Source: Clostridiales bacterium
Lineage (GTDB): Bacteria > Bacillota > Clostridia > Christensenellales > Aristaeellaceae
Assembly: GCA_017569285.1 (NCBI GenBank)
Contig: CP069419.1
Span: 2,046,001-2,110,000, forward strand
Direction: 5' to 3'
DNA length: 64,000 nt
Shown here: positions 15,924 through 24,463 of the stretch, piece after piece
Layout: each line of letters begins with the position of its first letter
Numbering within the stretch: the stretch's first letter is position 1
The notes under the pieces: generated by a model
Seen by the model: only the letters and a program-made list of their open reading frames with translations
Told to the model about the DNA's origin: nothing
Databases searched by the model: none
Position numbers and translations under genes: made by a program

Positions 15924-17858
15924 TCAGTCTGCCGGCTCGTCCCCGGGATGGGCGCCCCAGATATACTGCTCCAGCTCGCTGACGACGCTGCTGTCGTCCG
16001 CGCTGCCGGAGGGCAGGTCGCCCGTGAGCGCCTTGGAGAACTGGGTTTCATACAGCTCCTGGTATACACCGCCGGCGCACACCAGGTCCTTGTGCTGGCC
16101 GCGCTCGACGATCTGCCCGTCGCGCACCACCAGGATTTCGTCCGCCGCGAGGATCGTGCTCAGCCGGTGGGCGATCAGGATGCTCGTGCGGCTGCGGATG
16201 ATCGGGTCGATGGCGTCCTGGATCTTCTGCTCTGAGATGGAATCCAGGGCGGAGGTGGCCTCGTCGAAGATGAAGATTGTGGGATTTTTCAGCAGCACCC
16301 GGGCAATGGACAGGCGCTGCTTTTCGCCGCCGGAGAGCTTGAGGCCGCGGTTGCCGACCATGGAATCCAGCCCCTCCGGCTGGTTCTGCACAAACTCCCA
16401 GATATTGGCCTTCTTCAGGGCTTCCTCCATGTCCGCCTCGGTGGCGTCCGGGCGGGCATAGAGCAGGTTGTCGCGGATGGAGCCGTTGAACAGGTAGGTC
16501 TCCTGGGAAACGACGCCGACCTGGGAGCGCAGGTAGTCCAGGTCCAGCTTCCGCACGTCCGTTCCGTCCAGTGTAACGGAGCCGGAGCCGACGTCATACA
16601 GGCGCGGGATCAGGTTGATGATCGTGCTCTTGCCGGAGCCGGACGGGCCGACGATCGCGATGCTGCGGCCGGCCTTCAGCGTGAAGCAGATATCCTTCAG
16701 CACCGTGCGTTCCGGCTCATACCCGAAGGTGACGTGGTCGAACACCAGGTTGCCCTCGGTATGGGCGGGGATCACCGCGTCCGGCGCGTTCTGGATTTCC
16801 ACCGGGATGTCGAAGTACTCAAAGATGCGCGTGAACAGCGCCATGGAGCGGATCCAGTCCACCTGGATGTTCAGCAGGCTGTTCACCGGCATGTACATCC
16901 GCCCGAGCAGCGCCACCAGCACCGTGATATCACCGATGGTGAGGTTATGCCCGTATTTGATCATCAGCAGGCCGCCGACAAAGTAGATCAGCATCGGGCC
17001 GATGCTTGTGAACGTGGACAGGATCACAAAGAACCAGCGGCCGGCCATGCGCTCGCGGATGTTCAGCTTAATCATCCGGCCGTTGGCGTTTTCATACCGC
17101 TCGTACTCGTATTTCTCCTTGCCGTAGAGCTTGGAGAGCAGCTGGCCGGAAACGGACAGCGTTTCGTTCAGGATGCCGTTGATCTCGTCGTTGCAGGCCT
17201 GGGATTCGTTGGCGTATTTCCAGCGGGTTTTGCCGGCCCTGCGGGTGGGCAGCGTGAACAGCGGAACGACCACGATGCCGATCAGCGCGAGGATCCAGTT
17301 TTTCTGGAACATGGCGATCATCGCGATCACCAGCGTGATGACGTTGGAAAGGATGCTCGTGAACGTATTGGTGATCACCTGCTGCACGCCGTCGATGTCG
17401 CTGGTCATGCGGGTGATGATATCGCCCTGGTTGTTGGTGGTGAAGAAGCGCTGGGACATCTTCTGCAGGTGGGAGAACATCTGGTTGCGCATGTCGAAGG
17501 TGATGTGCTGCGCAATCCAGGTGTTGATGTAGCTTTCCGCCACGCCGATCAGGTTGGACCCGAGGGTGACCGCCAGGGACATCAGGATGTAGAACACCAG
17601 CGCCCGGAGGTCGCCCTTCACCAGGCCTTCGTCGATGATTTTACCGGTGAGGATCGACGGAAGCAGGGAGCAGAAGGACGCCGCCGCGATGCATACGATC
17701 ACCAGCAGCAGGTGCTTCCAGTAAGGCTTCAGGTAGGAGAACACCCGGATCAGCAGTTCTTTGGTTACCTTCGGCTGCTGCTGTTTCTCCTCCTCGGTCA
17801 GGAATTTGCCCATCGGCCCGCCGCGCATTGCCCGCGTCATGCGAATCCCCCGTTTCAT
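15924..17858 (-). CDS. ABC exporter, fused permease-ATPase (MdlB-like)
   Basis: A 644-residue half-transporter with six membrane segments (about 45-330) and one ATPase domain. Walker A GPSGSGKST, Q-loop VVSQETYLF, signature LSGGEKQR, Walker B IFIFDEATSALD and the switch histidine in AHRLS are all intact, so it should hydrolyse ATP. It is of the multidrug/lipid/peptide exporter type; as a single gene it probably forms a homodimer. The start may be 17858 or the ATG at 17840, which is preceded by GGGGG at a better distance. The C-terminal 40 residues are an acidic tail. Confidence 0.88.
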   Translation of the reverse strand: MKRGIRMTRAMRGGPMGKFLTEEEKQQQPKVTKELLIRVFSYLKPYWKHLLLVIVCIAAASFCSLLPSILTGKIIDEGLVKGDLRALVFYILMSLAVTLGSNLIGVAESYINTWIAQHITFDMRNQMFSHLQKMSQRFFTTNNQGDIITRMTSDIDGVQQVITNTFTSILSNVITLVIAMIAMFQKNWILALIGIVVVPLFTLPTRRAGKTRWKYANESQACNDEINGILNETLSVSGQLLSKLYGKEKYEYERYENANGRMIKLNIRERMAGRWFFVILSTFTSIGPMLIYFVGGLLMIKYGHNLTIGDITVLVALLGRMYMPVNSLLNIQVDWIRSMALFTRIFEYFDIPVEIQNAPDAVIPAHTEGNLVFDHVTFGYEPERTVLKDICFTLKAGRSIAIVGPSGSGKSTIINLIPRLYDVGSGSVTLDGTDVRKLDLDYLRSQVGVVSQETYLFNGSIRDNLLYARPDATEADMEEALKKANIWEFVQNQPEGLDSMVGNRGLKLSGGEKQRLSIARVLLKNPTIFIFDEATSALDSISEQKIQDAIDPIIRSRTSILIAHRLSTILAADEILVVRDGQIVERGQHKDLVCAGGVYQELYETQFSKALTGDLPSGSADDSSVVSELEQYIWGAHPGDEPAD

Positions 17859-17944
17859 ATCAGTCTGTTTCTTTCAGCCATCAATATAAACCGGACGGGA
17901 CTTCGCGTCAACACTGAATCCGGAAGCCGAAGACGGACGGGAAC

Positions 17945-17973
17945 TGTACAAACCCGCCGGAAACCCATATAAT
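17945..17973 (+). promoter_or_regulatory. promoter of the DUF2130 gene
   Basis: TGTACA (17945-17950), 17 bases, TATAAT (17968-17973), 45 bases before the start codon. Confidence 0.6.
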
Positions 17974-18017
17974 ATAGGGAGCAATCCATACAGAAGCGCG
18001 AATAAAGGAGACCCGTT

Positions 18018-19328
18018 ATGAACGAGATCAGATGCCCCAACTGCGGCAAGGTTTTCCAGGTGGACGAGGCCGGCTATGCGGCCATCGTGGCGCAGGTGCA
18101 TACCGAGCAGTTTGACAGGGAAGTGGCCGAACGCCTGAAAGCCGCGCAGCGCGAGCTGGAGGCGCGCCGGCAGGCGGACGCCGCGGAGGCGGCCAGCCGC
18201 CACCAGCAGGAAGTGGCGCAGAAGGAGCAGGAGATCGCCCGGCTGCAGGAGCAGGCGAAGAGCCTGAACGATGCGAAACAGAAGGAAATGGAAGCGCTCC
18301 GCGCCACGGAAGAGATGCGCCGCCAGCGGGAGCTGGATGAAAAGGAACGGCAGATCATCGAACTCCGGAACAGCGCGAAGGCCTTTGAGCTGGACAAGCA
18401 GCTGGCCGTGAACACGGCGGTGCAGAAAAAGGATACGGAGATCGCCGAGCTCCGGGTGCAGATTGAGCAGGAAAAGCAGAATGCCGCCGGAAAACTGCAG
18501 ACGATGCAGGAAAACCACCGGCATGAGGTGACCCGCCTGGAGGAGGAAATCGAGCGCTACCGGGATTTCAAGCTCCGCCAGTCTACCAAGATGATCGGCG
18601 AGGACCTGGAGCAGCACTGCCTGAACGCCTTCAACCAGGTGCGCATGATGGCGTTCCCGCGGGCGTATTTCGAGAAGGACAACGAGGTCATCGGCGGCAC
18701 GAAGGGCGACTTTGTCTACCGCGAGGAAACGGAAGACGGAATCCCGCTGCTGTCCATCATGTTCGAGATGAAGAACGAGGCGGACGCGACGGAGAAGAAG
18801 CACGCCAATACCGACTTCCTCGACAAGCTGGACAAGGACCGGCAGAAGAAAGACTGCGAGTACGCCGTCCTCGTCACGATGCTGGAGCCGGACAACGAGC
18901 TGTACAATGGCGGCATCGTCACCGCCTACCAGTATGAGAAAATGTATATCGTGCGCCCGCAGTTCTTCATCCCGCTGATTTCGCTGCTGCGGAACGCGGC
19001 GCTGGCGAACCTGCAGACGCGGCGGGAGCTGATGCTGGTGAAGCAGCAGAACCTGGACGTGCAGCAGTTTGAGGCGGCGCTGGTGGATTTCCGGGACAAG
19101 TTCGGCCGGAACTATGAGCTGGCCAGCAAGCATTTCTCTTCCGCCATCGATGAGATTGACCAGACGATCAAACACCTGGAGAAGGTGAAGGATTACCTCA
19201 CCAAGTCCGAGAACCAGTACCGCCTTGCGAACGACAAGGCGCAGGACCTGTCCATCCGGAAGCTGACAAAAGGAAACCCGACCATGCAGGAAAAGTTCCG
19301 GCAGGCCGGGATCGAACCGGACAAATAA
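18018..19328 (+). CDS. DUF2130 domain protein with coiled coil
   Basis: A 436-residue cytoplasmic protein. It starts with a half zinc-ribbon (CPNCGK at residues 6-11), continues as a long charged coiled coil (about 30-195), and ends in the DUF2130 domain (about 200-360), including EMKNEAD and the KKHANTDFLDKLDKDR stretch. DUF2130 has been linked by fold prediction to restriction-endonuclease-like nucleases; whether it cuts nucleic acid is not established. Length and order fit the family. The start has AAAGGAG before it. The gene is monocistronic and converges on the NusG-II operon without a clear terminator between them. Confidence 0.85.
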   Translation: MNEIRCPNCGKVFQVDEAGYAAIVAQVHTEQFDREVAERLKAAQRELEARRQADAAEAASRHQQEVAQKEQEIARLQEQAKSLNDAKQKEMEALRATEEMRRQRELDEKERQIIELRNSAKAFELDKQLAVNTAVQKKDTEIAELRVQIEQEKQNAAGKLQTMQENHRHEVTRLEEEIERYRDFKLRQSTKMIGEDLEQHCLNAFNQVRMMAFPRAYFEKDNEVIGGTKGDFVYREETEDGIPLLSIMFEMKNEADATEKKHANTDFLDKLDKDRQKKDCEYAVLVTMLEPDNELYNGGIVTAYQYEKMYIVRPQFFIPLISLLRNAALANLQTRRELMLVKQQNLDVQQFEAALVDFRDKFGRNYELASKHFSSAIDEIDQTIKHLEKVKDYLTKSENQYRLANDKAQDLSIRKLTKGNPTMQEKFRQAGIEPDK

Positions 19329-19343
19329 TTCACTTCAGTCCTG

Positions 19344-19814
19344 TCAGGGGCGTATTCCGAGCAGCTGCTCCGCTTCGGCGCGGGTGATCAGCTCCGCGCT
19401 CAGACGGTGGGGCAGGCAGATCACCATGTTCCAGAGGGCGCGCTCCTCGCGGTTGGAGAGGGTGACCTCGCCTTCGCCGATGCAGTCATGCCCCTCGCAG
19501 TTGGCCTCTTCCATCCAGAACCCTTCGGGGGTCAGGTGGAGTACATTGATATATTCAGAGCCGTCCGGCAGTACCTGCCGGATGGTTTTTGTATACTCAC
19601 CCTCCGGCGGCAGCGGCAGCAGCCCGGCGGAATATGACAGGGTCACCAGCACATAGGCGATGGCCGGGTCATCCTCCGCAATCTCATACAGGAAGGGATG
19701 TTCGTCCTCCGGGGCCGCGGTTTCCGCGGGAGCTGCGGTCTCCGCCGCGGCAAAGCAGCCGGATAGCAGCAGGACCAGCGCGAGCAGGACGGTGAAAATG
19801 CTTCGTTTCATCAT
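19344..19814 (-). CDS. NusG domain II lipoprotein
   Basis: A 156-residue protein with a signal peptide ending in the lipobox LLSGC, so it is probably tethered to the outer face of the membrane. The C-terminal half matches the stand-alone NusG-II domain: an EANCEGHDCIGEGEV cysteine pair followed by ICLPHRLSAEL. Such proteins are typically encoded with ApbE and Gx transporters in Clostridia and Rnf-like contexts, as here, where it ends a three-gene operon. Its role is unknown; a structural or redox accessory part in extracytoplasmic flavin transfer is inference from context. Confidence 0.8.
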   Translation of the reverse strand: MMKRSIFTVLLALVLLLSGCFAAAETAAPAETAAPEDEHPFLYEIAEDDPAIAYVLVTLSYSAGLLPLPPEGEYTKTIRQVLPDGSEYINVLHLTPEGFWMEEANCEGHDCIGEGEVTLSNREERALWNMVICLPHRLSAELITRAEAEQLLGIRP

Positions 19815-19825
19815 ATAGGCTCCGT

Positions 19826-20818
19826 TCAGGGGATCAGCCAGTCACCCGCGCCGGAGGTTTGGATGACCTGGCGGTCCCGGGTGATGAAGACGGCTTCGAT
19901 GCCGTCCAGGCTTTCGATCAGGTTCACGCCGTCCGTTTCACCCAGGACAAACGCCGCCGTGGAGAGCGCGTCGCCCTCCATGGAGCTTTCCGAGAAGATG
20001 GTGACGGAGGCAAGGGAATTCTGTACCGGCCAGCCGGTTTCGGCGGAGAGCAGGTGGTGGTACCGGACGCCGTCCAGGTCAAACCCCCGCTCGTAGATAC
20101 CGCTGGTGACGGTGGACCCGCCGGTGTTGCGGGCTTTCAGCATGTAGGCGCCCTGCGCCCCGCTGATATCCTGGATGCCGACGGTCCAGTCAGACCCGTC
20201 CGGCTTCCGGCCGATGGCCACCACGTTGCCGCCGAAGGAGAGGATCGCGTGCCGGATTCCGCGCTTTTCCAGGTATGCTTTCACCTGGTCGGCGATATAT
20301 CCCTTGGCGATGCCGCCCAGGTCGATCATCATGCCTTCCGGCAGGGTTACGGTGTTTCCGTCCAGCGTCAGGCGGGTCCAGTCCACGAGGGCCGCGGCCT
20401 TCGCGATTTCACCGGCGTCCGGGAGGACCGCCTCCCCGGACGTGAAGTTCCACAGGGTGGACGCCGGGGCGATGGTGACGTCAAAAGCGCCGCCGGTCTT
20501 CCGGGCGATATCCAGCGCGCAGCGCAGGATTGCGGCGGTGTCGTCGGACACCTCCACGGGCGCGCCGTTCGCGTGGTTGATGCGCCATACGTCGCTGCCT
20601 TCCACGGTGCGGGAGAGGATCTGCTCATACCGGCCGCACTCCTCCAGCGCGTCCTTCAGCGCCTGGACGTCCTCCGTATAGGCGGACAGGGTGATGACCG
20701 TATCCAGGTAGAAACCCACCTGGGAGATCCGTTCGGGTGTTTTTTCCGCGCTGCAGCCGGCGCACAGCGCCAGCATCAGGGCGGTCACCAGCGCGAGGAA
20801 CGCGCGTTTTCGGTTCAT
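19826..20818 (-). CDS. apbE: FAD:protein FMN transferase (lipoprotein)
   Basis: A 330-residue ApbE that moves FMN from FAD onto a threonine or serine of target proteins outside the cytoplasm. It has a signal peptide with a lipobox (LCAGC). Family elements are readable: GAFDVTIAP near residue 128, DLGGIAKGYIAD near 177-188, a GGNV stretch near 205, and the C-terminal ALSTAAFVLG near 300 (the magnesium site region). The start at 20818 has GGAGG six bases upstream and overlaps the preceding gene by four bases. Its obvious client is the two-FMN-domain flavoprotein encoded divergently at 21750, which carries two ApbE target motifs. Confidence 0.92.
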   Translation of the reverse strand: MNRKRAFLALVTALMLALCAGCSAEKTPERISQVGFYLDTVITLSAYTEDVQALKDALEECGRYEQILSRTVEGSDVWRINHANGAPVEVSDDTAAILRCALDIARKTGGAFDVTIAPASTLWNFTSGEAVLPDAGEIAKAAALVDWTRLTLDGNTVTLPEGMMIDLGGIAKGYIADQVKAYLEKRGIRHAILSFGGNVVAIGRKPDGSDWTVGIQDISGAQGAYMLKARNTGGSTVTSGIYERGFDLDGVRYHHLLSAETGWPVQNSLASVTIFSESSMEGDALSTAAFVLGETDGVNLIESLDGIEAVFITRDRQVIQTSGAGDWLIP

Positions 20819-21513
20819 GTGTTTTCCTCCGGGTCCTGGTTTGTATGAATATGAAGCGCCTTGAACACCCGCTCGGTGATGATGCCGGTGAGGCAGCCGA
20901 CGGCCGCGCCGATGCCGGCCAGGATGGGCAGGTAGGTGGTCAGCAGCATGGGGGTCTGCATCATGAGGCTCGCCATCAGGATCTGTCCGGCGTTGTGGGA
21001 GACCGCGCCGCCCAGCGAGGTGCCGGTGATTCCGCGGATTTTGCCTTTCCGGATCAGGACGTACAGCACGGCGGAGGCGATGCAGCCCAGGGAAATCAGG
21101 ATGACGGCCAGCAGGCGCTGCCCCCGGGGATTCGGCGTCCGGATCAGCAGGAAGATAACCGACGCAAGGGCGATGACGGCTGCGGCAAGCGCGCCGCGGC
21201 CCGGCTTTTTCCGCACCAGCAGCATCACGGCCAGGCTCAGCACGCCGCCGGCCAGGCTGTACAGGATCGCGGAGAGGGAGCCGAACAGGAAGCCGGAAAG
21301 CAGCACTTTGGTCAGCATCAGCAGGATGCAGCTTTTGACGTCCATCAGGTACACGGCATACAGCAGCACCGTGTTGGCCAGCCCCAGCTTGATGCCGGGA
21401 ACAAAGCCGCCGAGGAGGGCGGAAAGCGGGATTGCGCGGTCCATCAGGCCCAGGATCAGCGCCAGGGCAGTCAGCAAACCAAAGCGGGCGATCCGCTGCG
21501 TCTGGGGTCTCAC
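20815..21513 (-). CDS. Gx transporter family membrane protein
   Basis: A 232-residue membrane protein of the Gx transporter (heptaprenyl diphosphate synthase component I-like) family with about six membrane segments. The GTG start at 21513 is chosen because AGGAGGGA stands seven bases upstream; the longer frame to 21627 has no site. In flavin-based extracytoplasmic electron-transfer loci this family is grouped with ApbE and NusG-II proteins and is thought to serve quinone or flavin supply, though direct evidence is limited. First gene of the operon, with a strong promoter 35 bases upstream. Confidence 0.8.
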   Translation of the reverse strand: MRPQTQRIARFGLLTALALILGLMDRAIPLSALLGGFVPGIKLGLANTVLLYAVYLMDVKSCILLMLTKVLLSGFLFGSLSAILYSLAGGVLSLAVMLLVRKKPGRGALAAAVIALASVIFLLIRTPNPRGQRLLAVILISLGCIASAVLYVLIRKGKIRGITGTSLGGAVSHNAGQILMASLMMQTPMLLTTYLPILAGIGAAVGCLTGIITERVFKALHIHTNQDPEENT

Positions 21514-21547
21514 CGGGGTCCCTCCTGTCTGTTTTTCGTGTTCTGTT

Positions 21548-21576
21548 ATTATATCTGTTTTGACGGTTTCCGGCAA
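21548..21576 (-). promoter_or_regulatory. promoter of the Gx/apbE/NusG-II operon
   Basis: Minus-strand TTGCCG (fwd 21571-21576), 17 bases, TATAAT (fwd 21548-21553). The region up to the divergent promoter is AT-rich and carries an inverted repeat GCAATT/AATTGC around a TTGATCAA palindrome (about 21616-21634), a possible shared operator. Confidence 0.65.
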
Positions 21577-21652
21577 CCGATGACCAAAATGACAATAATT
21601 GAGCAGCAAATGTTTGCAATTGATCAATAATTGCGAAATAACAGTAATTGCA

Positions 21653-21682
21653 TTGACCGCCCTGTCAAAATAGCAGTAAAAT
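21653..21682 (+). promoter_or_regulatory. promoter of the flavoprotein gene
   Basis: TTGACC (21653-21658), 18 bases, TAAAAT (21677-21682), giving a leader of about 60 bases with a small ACAGAA/TTCTGT hairpin (21690-21709). Confidence 0.6.
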
Positions 21683-21749
21683 ATTCCGCACAGAAAAAAT
21701 ACATTCTGTCCAATTTCCCAATTTCATACCAGAAAGGATGAGGAATCCC

Positions 21750-24230
21750 ATGAAAAAACTGGTAGCTCTGTTCCTGTCCCTCTGCCTGGTGCTGGGGATG
21801 ACGGCCTTCGCGTCCGCGGAAGCGAAGACGGCGTCTGCCCAGGGCTTCGGCAGCGAAGTCAAAGTGGAAGTCACCGTGGAGGACGGCAAAGTGACCGCCC
21901 TGACCGTGGATGACTCCGGTGAGACCTATACCCTGGCCGGCTTTGTCCGTGCCGAGACCGTTGAAAAGCTGATTGACGCCATCGTGGCGGCGGGCGGCGT
22001 GGACGGTGTCGACACCGTAGCCGGCGCGACTGTTACCCAGAAGGCTGTTCTGGAAGCTGTGGGCAAGGCCCTGGCGGACAACGGCGAACCCGCCGCGGAA
22101 CTGGCTTTCACCCCCGGTGAATACGAAGTCACCGCTTACGGCTACAACGGAAACGTGACCGGCAAGGTTACCTTCTCTGAGAGCAAGCTGGAAAACGTTG
22201 AAATCGTATCCTCCATGGAAACCGGCCATGTGGGCACGGATGCGTTCAGCATCATGATCCCCGAAATGATCGCGGCCAACGGCTCCGGCGTGGACGGCGT
22301 TTCCGGCGCGACCTTCTCCGGCCGCGCGCTGCGCGAGATCGTGAACGGCGCTGCGGAGCAGGCTGGCTGCACCAACCTGGATGCTTTCAAATCCAACAAG
22401 ATCGAGCATACCGCCGGCGAACCCATTGAAAAGACGGCGGATGTGATCGTTGTCGGCGGCGGCGGCGCCGGTATGGCGGCGGCGGCCCAGGCGACCCAGA
22501 ACGGCATGTCCGTGCTGGTGATCGAAAAGAACGCGGAAGTCGGCGGCAACACGCTGGTTTCCGGCGGCCAGTTCCAGTCCGTGATGCCCTACCTGGTATG
22601 GGATGCCAATGATCCCGATGCCACCGAAGGCGTATACGGCCGCACCGGCGAGGCCCATGAGAAGATCAAGGCCAAGCCGGGCACCATCGACGTGCTGAAG
22701 AACATCCTGAACTGGAGCGAAGAGCCCTTCGATGAAGAGTTCTACAAGACCAATGAATTCGTCGCCGGCGACGATGTGGAGCTCGCCAAGCACGGTGTGC
22801 ATGCCGAGTACCTCCCCGTCCTGCAGGACCTGAAGAAAGAAATCCAGGCGTATCTGGACTGGGCGCAGCCCAAGCTGGATGCCGGCATTCCGGAAGACCA
22901 GCTGACCCTGTTCTCCACCCTGAACCTGCACATCTTCCAGACCTACTACGGCGGCCTGCGCCAGACTGCGGACAAGTCCGAATGGATCTACGGCAACGTG
23001 GACCTGGTGAAGCAGTTTGTTGAAGACGGCCAGGGCCTGAAGGAGTGGCTGGAAGATATGGGCGCTGACTTCAAGCACACCCAGCCCACCCTGATCGGCG
23101 CGCTGTGGTATCGTGAAAACGAATACACCAGCCCCGACGGCAACTGGACGCCCTACTTCAAGGGACCGCTCTCCGTGATCGGCGAGGAGAACGTCATGAC
23201 CCGGACCACCGCTACGGACCTGATCGTCGAGGACGGCAAGGTCGTCGGCGTGAAGGCTGAAATGTATGACGGCACCCAGGTGACCGCCCGCGCCAACAAG
23301 GGCGTTGTGCTGGCCACCGGCGGTTATGCCGCGAACATCGACCTGGTCCTGCGTGACAACGCTTACTGGGATTCCGCGTACCTGACCAAGTCCACCAAGA
23401 CCACCAACCGTTCCTCCCAGATGGGTGACGGTATCACGATGGCCCAGGCGGTCGGCGCGGATGTGACCGGCATGAACTTCACCCAGCTGATGCCCATCTC
23501 CTGGGTGGACAACGGCAACCTGGCCTTCGGCAGCGGCACCTATGCCTGCTGGGTCAGCCCCATCGACGGCCAGCGCTTCGTGGACGAAGGTTCCGAACGT
23601 GACGTGCTGTCCCTGGCGGAATTCCGCAACGGTATGGAACTGAACGGAACACCCGGTGTGTTCATTGAGTTCTTCCGCGCGGATCAGTACATTCCGGGCC
23701 CGCCCACCGCGCAGCTGCCCCTGGACGAGTTCCCCGGCCGTTACTACAAGATCAAGTGCAACGAAGAAGAGCTGAGCAAGGTTCTTGCGAAGCCCGAATT
23801 CGCGAACGTCCAGACCGATGCCGCTACCATGCTGGCGACCGTGAAGGCCTATGACCAGGCAGTTATCGAAAAGGCCAACACCGGTTCCGCGGACTACGGC
23901 AAGGTCGGCAAGCAGGTTGCGGACTATCCGATCGGCAATACCGAGAAGGATGAGAACGGCAAGTACCTGCCCGAGACCTACGACCTGGACAACACCGTTG
24001 TGTTCGTCCGCCTGATGGCGCCTTCCACCCACCACACCATGGGCGGTATCGTGGTTGATACCGAACGCCATGTGCTGGACACCGAAGGCAACATCATCCC
24101 CGGCCTCTACGCCGCGGGCGAAGTCACCGGCGGTATCCACGGCGGTAACCGCCTGGGCGGCAACGCGATCGTTGAGATCTTCGTTTCCGGCCGGACTGCC
24201 GCGAACACCATCGCTGAGGAAAACAAGTAA
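21750..24230 (+). CDS. secreted flavoprotein reductase with two FMN-binding domains
   Basis: An 826-residue exported protein of the fumarate/urocanate-reductase flavoprotein superfamily. A signal peptide ends at SA-E near residue 24. Two FMN-bind domains follow, each with an ApbE flavinylation motif: D88-TVAGAT (Thr-94) and D182-GVSGAT (Thr-188). From about residue 230 comes a FAD domain (VIVVGGGGAGMAAA), with the substrate-domain QRFVDE arginine and the C-terminal HTMGG and GIHGGNRLGGNA elements seen in active enzymes. There is no haem motif, so electrons would pass FMN to FMN to FAD. It reduces a small unsaturated acid outside the membrane; the substrate is unknown. The start at 21750 is preferred over 21738 by ribosome-site spacing. 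Apb E is encoded divergently. Confidence 0.9.
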   Translation: MKKLVALFLSLCLVLGMTAFASAEAKTASAQGFGSEVKVEVTVEDGKVTALTVDDSGETYTLAGFVRAETVEKLIDAIVAAGGVDGVDTVAGATVTQKAVLEAVGKALADNGEPAAELAFTPGEYEVTAYGYNGNVTGKVTFSESKLENVEIVSSMETGHVGTDAFSIMIPEMIAANGSGVDGVSGATFSGRALREIVNGAAEQAGCTNLDAFKSNKIEHTAGEPIEKTADVIVVGGGGAGMAAAAQATQNGMSVLVIEKNAEVGGNTLVSGGQFQSVMPYLVWDANDPDATEGVYGRTGEAHEKIKAKPGTIDVLKNILNWSEEPFDEEFYKTNEFVAGDDVELAKHGVHAEYLPVLQDLKKEIQAYLDWAQPKLDAGIPEDQLTLFSTLNLHIFQTYYGGLRQTADKSEWIYGNVDLVKQFVEDGQGLKEWLEDMGADFKHTQPTLIGALWYRENEYTSPDGNWTPYFKGPLSVIGEENVMTRTTATDLIVEDGKVVGVKAEMYDGTQVTARANKGVVLATGGYAANIDLVLRDNAYWDSAYLTKSTKTTNRSSQMGDGITMAQAVGADVTGMNFTQLMPISWVDNGNLAFGSGTYACWVSPIDGQRFVDEGSERDVLSLAEFRNGMELNGTPGVFIEFFRADQYIPGPPTAQLPLDEFPGRYYKIKCNEEELSKVLAKPEFANVQTDAATMLATVKAYDQAVIEKANTGSADYGKVGKQVADYPIGNTEKDENGKYLPETYDLDNTVVFVRLMAPSTHHTMGGIVVDTERHVLDTEGNIIPGLYAAGEVTGGIHGGNRLGGNAIVEIFVSGRTAANTIAEENK

Positions 24231-24242
24231 TCCCGGTTTCCC

Positions 24243-24276
24243 GTCCCCGCCGCGAAAGCGGCGGGGACTTTCTTTG
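24243..24276 (+). terminator. intrinsic terminator after flavoprotein gene
   Basis: An 11-bp GC stem (24243-24253 with 24258-24268) with a GAAA tetraloop and T-rich tail. Confidence 0.9.
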
Positions 24277-24320
24277 TTTCCGGGGAAATTGTCCTGATAT
24301 CGACATTTCCCCGGACGGAC

Positions 24321-24350
24321 TTGACACAGGGGAAAACCGGGTGATATCAT
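24321..24350 (+). promoter_or_regulatory. promoter of the ZinT-like/GLUG gene
   Basis: Consensus TTGACA (24321-24326), 18 bases, TATCAT (24345-24350). Predicted transcription start is about 24357, exactly where the nested hairpin begins. Confidence 0.7.
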
Positions 24351-24356
24351 CCAGGT

Positions 24357-24442
24357 GTTATATAAGTCTAACTACGCTGCCCAGTGAGCGGAGGAATCTC
24401 ACGGGCAGCATAATTTGGGCAAAATGGTTAGATGCATATAAC
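24357..24442 (+). promoter_or_regulatory. nested four-helix structured leader (candidate riboswitch or RNA element)
   Basis: The 86 bases after the predicted start site fold into one stacked structure of four perfect helices: P1 GTTATAT/ATATAAC (24357-24363 with 24436-24442), P2 TCTAAC/GTTAGA (24367-24372 with 24427-24432), P3 GCTGCCC/GGGCAGC (24376-24382 with 24403-24409) and P4 GTGAG/CTCAC (24384-24388 with 24398-24402) closed by a nine-base loop. Internal loops are 3x3, 3x17 and a single bulged A. No T tract follows, and the ribosome site (24447-24454) lies just outside P1, so any control would be on translation or RNA stability. No known riboswitch consensus was recognised. Confidence 0.6.
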
Positions 24443-24463
24443 AAGAAAGGGAGGATGGAAAAG

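Noticed and set aside
19826-21619. A 597-codon frame joining ApbE to an upstream proline/arginine-rich part.
   Set aside because: The added part is an out-of-frame reading of the Gx transporter gene; the lipoprotein signal peptide at 20818 marks the real start.
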